64,000 nucleotides of DNA from SZUA-430 sp964483585. GTDB taxonomy: Bacteria; Pseudomonadota; Alphaproteobacteria; Micropepsales; Micropepsaceae. Of this stretch, positions 43,565 through 51,517 are shown piece after piece. Where the stretch lies: NCBI GenBank assembly GCA_964483585.1, contig CAZABH010000012.1, forward strand, positions 12,920-76,919, written 5' to 3'. The translations under genes and the position numbers were made by a program. Below the pieces are notes generated by a model. The model ran no database searches and was not told where the DNA came from. It worked only from the letters and a program-made list of their open reading frames with translations. The stretch's first letter is position 1; each line of letters opens with the position of its first letter.

Positions 43565-44878
43565 TTAGCGCTTGTTCACGGGGACATAGTCCCGGCGGCC
43601 GGCACCAATATAGAGCTGACGCGGGCGCCCGATCTTCTGGCTGGGATCTTCAATCATTTCCGCCCACTGCGCGATCCAGCCCACGGTCCGCGCGAGCGCG
43701 AACAGGACCGTGAACATCGATGTCGGGAAACCGAGCGCGCGCAATGTGATGCCAGAGTAAAAATCGATATTGGGGTAAAGCTTCTTCTCGACGAAGTAGG
43801 GATCGCTCAGTGCGATCCTTTCCAGTTCTATAGCCACCTGCAGCAAAGGGTCGTTCCGGATGCCCAGTTCATCGAGCACCTCGTGGCAGGTCTTCTGCAT
43901 GACCTTCGCACGCGGGTCATAGTTCTTGTAGACCCGGTGACCGAAGCCCATGAGGCGGAAGCCGGAATTCTTGTCCTTAGCGCGCGCAACATACTCCGGT
44001 ATGCGCTTCACGTCGCCAATCTCCTCCAGCATACGCAGCGCGGCCTCATTGGCGCCACCGTGCGCCGGGCCCCAAAGGCAGGCGATGCCGGCCGCAATGC
44101 AGGCAAACGGGTTGGCTCCCGATGATCCCGCGAGGCGCACGGTCGAAGTCGAGGCATTCTGTTCATGGTCGGCATGCAGGATGAAGATGCGGTCAAGCGC
44201 GCGGGCCAGCACAGGGCTGACCTTGTAATCCTCGGCCGGCACGGCAAAGCACATGCGCAGAAAATTCTCAGAATAATTCAAGTCGTTCTGCGGGTACATG
44301 AAAGGCTGACCGACAGAGTACTTGTAAGCCATCGCGGCGATGGTTGGCATCTTCGCGATCATGCGATGGCTGGCGATTGTTCGCTGGTGCGGATCATTGA
44401 TATCAGTAGAGTCGTGGTAAAATGCCGACAGCGCACCGACGACGCCACACATGATCGCCATCGGGTGGGCATCCCTGCGAAACCCACGGAAGAATTGCCC
44501 GATTTGCTCGTGCACCATTGTATGGCGGGTTATCGCAGTCCGGAATGTCTTCAGTCGTTCCGCAGATGGCAATTCGCCATGAAGCAGCAGGTAGCATACC
44601 TCGATGAAATCACTTTGCTCGGCAAGCTGATCGATCGGATAGCCGCGATAAAGCAGCACGCCCTCATCGCCATCGATATAAGTAATGGCACTCTCGCAGC
44701 TTGCAGTCGACTGGAAGCCCGGGTCGTATGTGAAGACGCCCGCCTCCCCATAAAGCTTGCGAATGTCGACAACGTCAGGGCCAACGGTTCCACTCGAGAC
44801 CGGGAACTCCAGCGTCTTCCCACCCAGGGTCAGGCTGGCTTTGCCAGCAGGTTTCGAGGCGGATTGTGATTTCGACAT
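43565..44878 (-). CDS. gltA: Citrate synthase
   Basis: A 437-residue type II citrate synthase, the entry step of the TCA cycle. FTYDPGFQSTASCESAITYI, LYRGYPIDQLAE, LHADHEQNASTSTVRLAGSS with a catalytic His, the GPAHGGANEA loop and MGFGHRVYKNYDPRAK are diagnostic. AAAGGAGA 7 bases before the ATG at 44878 excludes an upstream in-frame ATG at 44932. It converges on lpxB with only 9 bases between stops and lies downstream of gltX on the same strand with its own likely promoter. Confidence 0.96.
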   Translation of the reverse strand: MSKSQSASKPAGKASLTLGGKTLEFPVSSGTVGPDVVDIRKLYGEAGVFTYDPGFQSTASCESAITYIDGDEGVLLYRGYPIDQLAEQSDFIEVCYLLLHGELPSAERLKTFRTAITRHTMVHEQIGQFFRGFRRDAHPMAIMCGVVGALSAFYHDSTDINDPHQRTIASHRMIAKMPTIAAMAYKYSVGQPFMYPQNDLNYSENFLRMCFAVPAEDYKVSPVLARALDRIFILHADHEQNASTSTVRLAGSSGANPFACIAAGIACLWGPAHGGANEAALRMLEEIGDVKRIPEYVARAKDKNSGFRLMGFGHRVYKNYDPRAKVMQKTCHEVLDELGIRNDPLLQVAIELERIALSDPYFVEKKLYPNIDFYSGITLRALGFPTSMFTVLFALARTVGWIAQWAEMIEDPSQKIGRPRQLYIGAGRRDYVPVNKR

Positions 44879-44935
44879 GATCGGTCTCCTTTGGCCACAA
44901 CGCGTGACCCAGTTCAGCATCGTATTGTGCATCGC

Positions 44936-44963
44936 AATATATTAAATTCAATTTACGACGTAA
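44936..44963 (-). promoter_or_regulatory. Candidate gltA promoter with overlapping palindromes
   Basis: Reading the minus strand, TTACGT (44963-44958) and TATATT (44941-44936) are spaced by 16 bases. The region is conspicuously AT-rich for this genome and holds two odd-length palindromes that abut: TTACGACGTAA (44953-44963) and AAATTCAATTT (44945-44955), which could be operator half-sites. Confidence 0.45.
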
Positions 44964-45003
44964 GGACGAGTCATTCCGCAGCCGTTTTTTGGGGATTGAG
45001 GCG

Positions 45004-46401
45004 CTATGAACTTACCTGGTCCTTAATCCGCGCCAGCGACTCCTCGCGACCGAGAACAAAGAGCACATCAAAGATGCCCGGGGAAGTAGACTTTCCTGTC
45101 AGTGATGCACGCAAAGGTTGAGCCACCTGCCCGAGCTTGACCCCGGAAGCGTCAGCGAAAGCCTTTGTCGCTCCTTCAAGCGCTGCAACCGTCCACTCGA
45201 CCTGCCCAAGCACTTCATGGAGGCCTGCGAGGATCTTGCGGGCGTCTGGGGTCAGGATCTTGGCGGCCGCCGCGTCGACAGCAAGCGGGCGCTTGGCAAA
45301 CAAATAGGCCGCACTCGAAGACAGCTCGACCAGCGTCTTGGCACGTTCCTTGAGGCCGGGCATCGCCTCCAAAAGCCTGGACCGTTCCTCCGCAGAAACT
45401 GCAATGCCCTGCCGCGCCATCATTGCGACCACGCCATCGGCAAGCAGGTCATCGCTTTCGATGCGCATATAATGACCGTTGAGGTTCTCCAGCTTCTTGA
45501 AATCAACCCGCGACGGGCTGCGCCCGATGCTCTCGAGATTGAACCACGCGATCGCCTGCGAAGTGGGAATGATCTCGTCATCACCATGGCTCCAGCCCAG
45601 CCGCAGCAGATAGTTGCGCATGGCCTCAGGCAGATATCCCAGGTGCTGGTATTCGTGGATCCCCAGCGCGCCGTGTCGCTTGGACAGTTTCTGCCCGTCC
45701 TCGCCATGCAGCAGCGGCAGGTGAGCATAGACTGGCTCGGGCCAGCCCATGGCATCGATGATCTGCCGCTGGCGCGCCGCATTTGTAAGGTGATCATCAC
45801 CGCGAATGATGTGTGTCACCCCCATGTCGAAGTCATCGACGACGACCGACAGCATGTAGGTCGGCGTGCCGTCGGAACGCAACAGAACGAAATCATCAAG
45901 AACATCATTTCCGAAGCGAACGTCACCTTGGACCTTATCGCGAATGATGGTCTCGCCGCTCCGTGGAGCCTTGATCCGCACGACCGGCGGTCGGTCCGGA
46001 CGCTTCATCGAGGCGGGGGCATCCCGCCAGCGCCCATCATAGCGAATGGGAAGGTTGTTGGCGCGCTGCGTCTCGCGCATCTCTTCAAGCTCTTCCGGCG
46101 TCGCATAGCAATGATAGGCAAGGCCCTTGTCCAGAAGTTGTCGCGCCACCTCAGCATGACGAGCGGCGCGCGCAAACTGGAAGACGACCTCATCGTCCCA
46201 CTCCAGTCCCAACCACTTCAGGCCGTCCAGGATGGCGTCGATCGCCTCCGTCGTTGAGCGCTGGCGATCCGTATCCTCAATCCGCAGCCGGAACGTGCCT
46301 GCGTGATGGCGCGAAAACAGCCAGTTGAACAGGGCAGTCCTCGCGCCCCCAATATGCAGGAAACCCGTCGGCGACGGCGCAAATCTCGTTACAATTTTCA
46401 T
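45004..46401 (-). CDS. gltX: Glutamyl-tRNA synthetase
   Basis: A 465-residue class I synthetase. The HIGH motif appears as PSPTGFLHIGGARTA, the ATP-binding LRIEDTDRQRS follows, and the KMSKS loop is KLSKRHGALG. The C-terminal anticodon-binding region is complete. The start at 46401 (MKIVTRFAPS) is chosen for family agreement although the ribosome binding site is weak; the upstream extension to 46485 is not conserved. Divergent from comEC with 89 bases between. A second, GlxRS-type paralogue, common in alphaproteobacteria, is not in the window. Confidence 0.95.
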   Translation of the reverse strand: MKIVTRFAPSPTGFLHIGGARTALFNWLFSRHHAGTFRLRIEDTDRQRSTTEAIDAILDGLKWLGLEWDDEVVFQFARAARHAEVARQLLDKGLAYHCYATPEELEEMRETQRANNLPIRYDGRWRDAPASMKRPDRPPVVRIKAPRSGETIIRDKVQGDVRFGNDVLDDFVLLRSDGTPTYMLSVVVDDFDMGVTHIIRGDDHLTNAARQRQIIDAMGWPEPVYAHLPLLHGEDGQKLSKRHGALGIHEYQHLGYLPEAMRNYLLRLGWSHGDDEIIPTSQAIAWFNLESIGRSPSRVDFKKLENLNGHYMRIESDDLLADGVVAMMARQGIAVSAEERSRLLEAMPGLKERAKTLVELSSSAAYLFAKRPLAVDAAAAKILTPDARKILAGLHEVLGQVEWTVAALEGATKAFADASGVKLGQVAQPLRASLTGKSTSPGIFDVLFVLGREESLARIKDQVSS

Positions 46402-46490
46402 GTTCTGCCAGAGATGTTTGTGACCTAGAGGCCTGCCCTGAACACCGCCAGCACGAAGACAGCGGATAACCGAACGCAGGCCCAAGCTTC

Positions 46491-48650
46491 ATGGACCAGA
46501 CAAATGTCTATCAACACAAGCGCCATTTTCAAAAGCGCGCAGCGGGCCTGCGCAGCGCCTTCTGGTCGCAGACCACCAGATTGCGCCGCTGGCTTGCCGC
46601 ATGCTGGGCACAGGACCGGCAAAACCGCACCCTGTTTCTGCCGGCGCTCCTCGGCCTTGGAATCGGCGGTTACTTCTACCTTCCAGCAGAACCCTCACCC
46701 CGCACCACACTGATATCTGTCGCACTCGTTACGGCCATCTGGTTGCTCGCGCGCCGGGTCAGATCCAGGCTGACACTGGCATTGTGGGCATGCGCCTGCA
46801 TAGCCCTCGGCTTTGGTCTCGCAAGTCTGCGCACGTCGTGGGCTGAAACGCCGCAAATCCAGACCCTCGAAAGCGATGTTGATCTGATTGGAAAAGTGGT
46901 CCTCGTCGAAGCAGGCAGGAAGAGCGGGCTGCGCATCATCCTTGACGCCCTGATCGAGGGACCGGAAGGACCGCGGCGTTTCCGCCTGAGGCTGTCAACA
47001 CCCCGCCTTCAGCCGGGCATCATCATCGGCGATTGGGTCCGTACCAGGGCAGACCTCAAGCCTCTGCCAGCCCCCGTTCTTCCGGGCGGTTTCGACTTCG
47101 GCAGGAAGCTCTGGTTCGATGGCGTGAGGGGACTTGCCTTCACAGTGCGAGACATCGACCGGATTGACGCCCCGGAACCTGCCAGCGCGATCAATCGCAT
47201 GTCAGAGGCACTGCGCTTGCTACGGGACAGGATAACAGGGCGCATCCTCGCCGCGACATCGGAACGGGGAGGTCCCATTGCGGCGGCATTCCTGACGGGC
47301 GAGCGCAGCGGCATTGCCGAAGAGGACAACGACGCGATGCAGGCCTCCAGCCTGTCACACTTGTTGTCGATCTCAGGCGTTCACATGATGCTGGCGGGCT
47401 TCGGCGTCTTCGCCGCCCTGCGCATCGTAGCCGCCCTCGTACCCAGATGGGCCAACGCGCCACACGTCAAAAAGGTTTCGGCAGCTCTCGCACTCGTTGC
47501 ATCCTTCGCCTACCTTTTGCTCAGCGGTGCCTCTATCCCAACCCAGCGGGCGTTCCTCACGGTCGCCGTCGCCTTCATCGCGGTGATGACAGACCGGAAC
47601 GCGATCAGCCTGCGAACGGTTGCCCTTGCCGCGAGCGCCGTGTTGCTGCTGACCCCGGAGGCTTGGGTGGACCCAAGCTTTCAGATGTCGTTCTGCGCCG
47701 TCATGATGCTCGTGGCGGCTTATGAATGGTGGAACCGCATGCGTCCTGCCTACTGGCAGTCAGACGGATGGGGGCGTCGCATCGCCTCGACAGTTGTAGG
47801 AACCGCGGCAACCAGCCTGATCGCGGGTCTCGCCACCGCACCATTCGCAGCCTACCACTTCAACAGGCTTTCAGTGTTCGGAATGGCCGCCAACGTAATG
47901 GTGATGCCGCTGGTCAGTTTCCTGATCATGCCCGCAGGGGTCCTGGCGCTCGTCCTGATGCCGTTCGGGCTCGAGTGGTTGCCGCTGCAGGCCATGGACG
48001 CAGGCCTGGTTGGGATGCTCGATATCGCGCACTGGGTGGCCTCTTGGCCGTACGCCGCCATTGGCGTCCCGGCATTCCCGGTCGAGGCCTTGTTGGCCAT
48101 GGCCATGGGTCTTCTCTGGCTTGCAGCCTGCCAGGCGCCATGGCGCTGGCTGGGATGTGTTCCTGTTGCCATTGCGCTTGCCTGCGCGGCCTTGTCTCCA
48201 CGACAGGACCTGTTCGTTTCAGGCAGCGCCGGTAACATGGCCGTGCGCGCTGGCGACGGCCTGCTGAGTTTCGCATCGCCACGAAAGGCCAGGTTCGACT
48301 CAGAAATGTGGCTGCGCGCAGACGGCGACATGCGTGACCTGTCCGATGCTATATCGGTCAAGAGCTCGGTCTTCAGTTGCGCCGATGGGCTCTGCCGTAC
48401 GCGCATAGGTTGGGCTGGCCCGCAGGTGGTAATGGTGACAGACGCAGCGCGCGCATCAGACGCCTGCGGCCTTGCCGCAATCATTGTGGTGGCGGGCGAA
48501 GGCGTCGCATGCGGACCGGGCACGCTGGTTATAGACAAGGCAAGCCTGTCGCGCTCAGGCGCCATATCCATAATAGTCACAGAGCAGGGGCCACGCGTGA
48601 AGACGGTGGCCCAGACAAGAGGCGCCCGGCCTTGGGTTCCCAGTCCCTGA
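46491..48650 (+). CDS. comEC: ComEC/Rec2-family competence membrane protein
   Basis: A 719-residue polytopic protein of the DNA-uptake channel family. An N-terminal pair of helices and the DUF4131 OB-like domain (about 95-220) precede the competence domain with SHLLSISGVHMMLAGFG, VASFAYLLLSGASIPTQRA and DPSFQMSFCAVMMLVAAYEW. The C-terminal metallo-beta-lactamase domain of Gram-positive ComEC is absent: no HxHxDH motif is present and only about 130 non-helical residues follow the last membrane helix. It converges on lexA with 20 bases between stops. Confidence 0.88.
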   Translation: MDQTNVYQHKRHFQKRAAGLRSAFWSQTTRLRRWLAACWAQDRQNRTLFLPALLGLGIGGYFYLPAEPSPRTTLISVALVTAIWLLARRVRSRLTLALWACACIALGFGLASLRTSWAETPQIQTLESDVDLIGKVVLVEAGRKSGLRIILDALIEGPEGPRRFRLRLSTPRLQPGIIIGDWVRTRADLKPLPAPVLPGGFDFGRKLWFDGVRGLAFTVRDIDRIDAPEPASAINRMSEALRLLRDRITGRILAATSERGGPIAAAFLTGERSGIAEEDNDAMQASSLSHLLSISGVHMMLAGFGVFAALRIVAALVPRWANAPHVKKVSAALALVASFAYLLLSGASIPTQRAFLTVAVAFIAVMTDRNAISLRTVALAASAVLLLTPEAWVDPSFQMSFCAVMMLVAAYEWWNRMRPAYWQSDGWGRRIASTVVGTAATSLIAGLATAPFAAYHFNRLSVFGMAANVMVMPLVSFLIMPAGVLALVLMPFGLEWLPLQAMDAGLVGMLDIAHWVASWPYAAIGVPAFPVEALLAMAMGLLWLAACQAPWRWLGCVPVAIALACAALSPRQDLFVSGSAGNMAVRAGDGLLSFASPRKARFDSEMWLRADGDMRDLSDAISVKSSVFSCADGLCRTRIGWAGPQVVMVTDAARASDACGLAAIIVVAGEGVACGPGTLVIDKASLSRSGAISIIVTEQGPRVKTVAQTRGARPWVPSP

Positions 48651-48670
48651 AACTTGCGTGGTGGCTGCGC

Positions 48671-49387
48671 CTAATAGCGGCGGAACAATCCCACAAGCCG
48701 ACCCTGAACCTTGACCCGATCGGAATTGAAGATTCGCGTCTCAAAAGAAGGGTTTGCAGCTTCCAACGCAATCTGTGAGCCCCGCTTGCGCAAGCGCTTC
48801 AATGTAGCCTCGTGATTGTCGACCAGCGCCACCACAATATCGCCGGAATGAGCGTCTTCCGTGCGCTGGATTACAACTGTGTCCCCGTTCAAGATACCAG
48901 CGTTGACCATGGAGTCACCGCTGACCTCGAGGGCATAGTGCTCACCCGATGCGATCAATGATTGTGCCACCGGAAGGCTTTCCGTCACGTTCTGCAGCGC
49001 CTCGATGGGTGTACCAGCGGCGATGCGCCCCATGACCGGCACCTCGACGATGGGTCTCAGTCCGCCGCTCCCGCGGCTGGCCGTGGACCGAATGCTTCCC
49101 CCGGCTTCCACGAGCCCCAGCTGCGGGCGCTTTGCGACCACCGTCTTCGACCGTTGCATGGGTGCATTGGAGTTTTCGGGAAGCTTGATGATCTCGAGCG
49201 CCCGCGCGCGATGGGCCAGGCGACGCAAGAACCCGCGCTCCTCGAGCGCGGTGATCAGCCGATGGATCCCCGATTTCGATCGGAGGTCGAGCGCCTCCTT
49301 CATCTCGTCAAAAGACGGCGCAACGCCCGTTTCACGCAGCTTGTCGTGAATGAACATCAGCAGCTCGTACTGTTTGCGAGTAAGCAT
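48671..49387 (-). CDS. lexA: SOS-response repressor LexA
   Basis: A 238-residue LexA. The winged-helix DNA-binding domain covers 1-68 (MLTRKQYELLMFIHDKL and SKSGIHRLITALEERGF), followed by a long linker (70-113) and the S24 peptidase domain. The self-cleavage site is Ala124-Gly125 in MGRIAAGTPIEA, the nucleophile is Ser159 in SGDSMV, and the general base is Lys197 in EATLKRLRK. GAGGT about 9 bases before the ATG supports the start. Two SOS boxes precede it, consistent with autoregulation. It is 118 bases downstream of moeA and has its own promoter. Confidence 0.96.
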   Translation of the reverse strand: MLTRKQYELLMFIHDKLRETGVAPSFDEMKEALDLRSKSGIHRLITALEERGFLRRLAHRARALEIIKLPENSNAPMQRSKTVVAKRPQLGLVEAGGSIRSTASRGSGGLRPIVEVPVMGRIAAGTPIEALQNVTESLPVAQSLIASGEHYALEVSGDSMVNAGILNGDTVVIQRTEDAHSGDIVVALVDNHEATLKRLRKRGSQIALEAANPSFETRIFNSDRVKVQGRLVGLFRRY

Positions 49388-49406
49388 GTATTTTACCTCA
49401 CGGCAT

Positions 49407-49421
49407 GAACAATTTTAGAAC
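49407..49421 (-). promoter_or_regulatory. SOS box (LexA operator) 1
   Basis: GAAC-AATTTTA-GAAC on the plus strand, i.e. the alphaproteobacterial GTTC-N7-GTTC box read on the minus strand (the lexA coding strand). It ends 20 bases before the lexA start codon. Confidence 0.8.
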
Positions 49422-49432
49422 AGACGCAGTTT

Positions 49433-49447
49433 GTTCTAGTCACGTTC
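49433..49447 (+). promoter_or_regulatory. SOS box (LexA operator) 2
   Basis: GTTC-TAGTCAC-GTTC, a perfect GTTC-N7-GTTC direct repeat on the plus strand, 11 bases from box 1 and in the opposite orientation. Confidence 0.75.
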
Positions 49448-49505
49448 CGTAAATTGTCAATGAACTTTTTCCGCGGGGACGGGATTTTTTCACAAACCAA
49501 GGATT

Positions 49506-50708
49506 TCAGCCAAAAAACAAAGGCTCAAGCAGCAAGATGGGGACTCTATCTCCGACCTTGCGGGGCGGATCGTGCGGAGGGCGCACCACAAGTCCCTGCG
49601 CCATCGACAATGCCCGCAGCATGCCTGAGTCCTGCACAGGCAGTGGCGTGACCAACAATTCACCGTCAGCGCGCAGGTCAACACGGGCCCGACAATAATC
49701 CTGCCGCGCATCGTTGGCGGGCATGCCGGCCACGAGTTGGGCTTCAACCAGCGGCAACGGATCGGCTGTTGCCCCAATCATTCGATACACCGCCGGCTTG
49801 ATGAACAGCTGCGCGCACACGAACGCCGAAACCGGGTTACCTGGCAGGCCAAGCATCGGCACACCCCGATAGGTCCCGCTCACAAGGGGCTTGCCCGGAC
49901 GCATGGCGATCTTCCAGAAATCGACCACAAGCTCGTCTGCCAGGGCGGACTTGATGAGATCGTGCTCGCCGACGGAAGCCCCCCCAATGGTCACCACAAG
50001 GTCGTACGCCTGCGCATCCGACAGTTTGCTTCGTATATCTGCTTCATTGTCGCGCGCAATTCCAAGCAGCGATGCCGAACCGCCCCACATCGCGATCTCG
50101 GCAGCCAAACCGAAGGGCGACGAGCTGACGATTTGATCGCGTGCCGGATACTCACCCGGCATGACCAGCTCATCTCCATTGGCCAGGATGACCACCCGTG
50201 GCTTGCGGGCGCAGGGCAGGGTGGCATGGTTCATCGCAGCCGCCAGTGCAATATCACGCCCGCTGATCCGCCGGCCTGCTTCAAGCAGAACCTCGCCCGC
50301 ACGAAAGTCATTGCCGGCGGTCCTGATATGCTGACGACGAACAAGCTGAACCTCGCTCGCCAGCACGATCTGGTCGCCCGCACGCGATACATTTTCCTGG
50401 ATAACGACACAGTCGGCACCCTCAGGTACCGGAGCACCCGTAAAGATCCGCACGGCCTCTCCAGCACCGCAGGGTCCGTGAAAGCCGGCGCCAGCCGACG
50501 ACACCCCTATGACGCGAAATTCCCGCCGATCGGAGCAGGCAACAGCGTATCCGTCCATCGCACTCGTGTCGGCAGGCGGCTGGGTAACCCGTGCCGCAAC
50601 CGCTTCCGACAGCACCCGGCCCGCAGCCTGCTCAAGCGGCACATGTTCGGTGGGCAGCGTCTTGAGCTGCGACAGCACGCGCGCCTGCGCCTCGGCGACC
50701 GGGATCAT
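49506..50708 (-). CDS. moeA: Molybdopterin molybdenumtransferase MoeA
   Basis: A 400-residue enzyme that inserts molybdate into adenylylated molybdopterin. PPADTSAMDGYAV in the N-terminal domain, IFTGAPVPEGADCVV, the MPT-binding domain with VVTIGGASVGEHD, and GLPGNPVSAFVCA are diagnostic. It starts two bases after the moaC stop, so the two are one operon; moaA, moaD/E and mogA are not in the window. Confidence 0.94.
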   Translation of the reverse strand: MIPVAEAQARVLSQLKTLPTEHVPLEQAAGRVLSEAVAARVTQPPADTSAMDGYAVACSDRREFRVIGVSSAGAGFHGPCGAGEAVRIFTGAPVPEGADCVVIQENVSRAGDQIVLASEVQLVRRQHIRTAGNDFRAGEVLLEAGRRISGRDIALAAAMNHATLPCARKPRVVILANGDELVMPGEYPARDQIVSSSPFGLAAEIAMWGGSASLLGIARDNEADIRSKLSDAQAYDLVVTIGGASVGEHDLIKSALADELVVDFWKIAMRPGKPLVSGTYRGVPMLGLPGNPVSAFVCAQLFIKPAVYRMIGATADPLPLVEAQLVAGMPANDARQDYCRARVDLRADGELLVTPLPVQDSGMLRALSMAQGLVVRPPHDPPRKVGDRVPILLLEPLFFG

Positions 50709-50710
50709 TA

Positions 50711-51517
50711 TCAGCCCCTGTAAAGGTCATCTGGCTCGACCGCCGCGGCCCGAGCCAAAAGCTGTTCCTCTATCTTGCTCAGCGCATGGCTGCGCCCGTG
50801 CAGGAAGGAATAGAGCACGCCTACAGGCACGCCAGCATCGCGGGCCCAGGCATGCGCTGTCAGTCCCCGCGATTGCATGAACCGGCGCAACGCATCTCGC
50901 TTGCCCGGAGCCTCCGTCGCCACCTTGCGCGCGGGTGGCTCGGTAGCAACTTCCTTCACGGACGCGAGCGGGCGTGCCCGTCGGGCCTTTGCCTGAACCG
51001 CACTTGCCCTCCGAAGGGCGGAATGGCGGGCGGGAACCTTCTCCTCGGCACGGAATGTACCGGACTTGCCTCCCTCTTTCGAAATCAAGCGCACAGCCTC
51101 GATTGTGATCCCGCGTTCAACGGCCTTGAGCATGTCATAGATCGTCAGCGCCGCCACAGAGGCTGCCGTCAGGGCCTCCATCTCGACGCCCGTGTTGCCG
51201 GTAACCCGAACCGTCGCAAGCACGCGGATCAGGCATTCGGCCTCGTCCGGTTCGCACAGGACTGTGACGCCCGAGATCGGCAAGGGATGGCAAAGCGGGA
51301 TCAGATCCGCGGTTTTCTTCGCCGCCATGATCCCTGCCACGCGGGCAACCGCCAGAACATCGCCCTTGGGTGCAGCTCCATCGAGGACCAGTGCAAGAGT
51401 AGCGGGCTCGAGCCTGACCACCGCCTCAGCCATGGCGCTGCGCTCCGAGGGCGCCTTTCCCGATACATCGACCATCTGCGCCTGGCCCTTGTCGTTCAGA
51501 TGCGTGAGCTTGGTCAT
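50711..51517 (-). CDS. moaC: Cyclic pyranopterin monophosphate synthase MoaC fused to a C-terminal helix-turn-helix domain
   Basis: Residues 1-160 are a complete MoaC, which with MoaA makes cyclic pyranopterin monophosphate from GTP. The E. coli active-site positions are retained at identical numbers: Lys51, His77 in LIPLCHPLP, Glu112 and Glu114 in GVEMEAL, Asp128 and Lys131 in YDMLKA. A basic Ala/Arg/Pro linker (161-205, with a repeated KVATE-x-P pattern) leads to about 60 extra residues (206-268) that read as a Cro/CI-type HTH: RRFMQSRGLT, then AHAWARDAGV, PVGVLYSFLHGRS and IEEQLLARAAAV. Normal MoaC is about 160 residues. The start overlaps the trpD-trpC stop (ATGA). Confidence 0.9.
   Translation of the reverse strand: MTKLTHLNDKGQAQMVDVSGKAPSERSAMAEAVVRLEPATLALVLDGAAPKGDVLAVARVAGIMAAKKTADLIPLCHPLPISGVTVLCEPDEAECLIRVLATVRVTGNTGVEMEALTAASVAALTIYDMLKAVERGITIEAVRLISKEGGKSGTFRAEEKVPARHSALRRASAVQAKARRARPLASVKEVATEPPARKVATEAPGKRDALRRFMQSRGLTAHAWARDAGVPVGVLYSFLHGRSHALSKIEEQLLARAAAVEPDDLYRG

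Noticed and set aside
49454..49651. A 65-codon open frame in the lexA-moeA gap
   Set aside because: It runs into the 3' end of moeA on the other strand, lacks a ribosome binding site and shows no domain; the gap is better explained by the lexA promoter.
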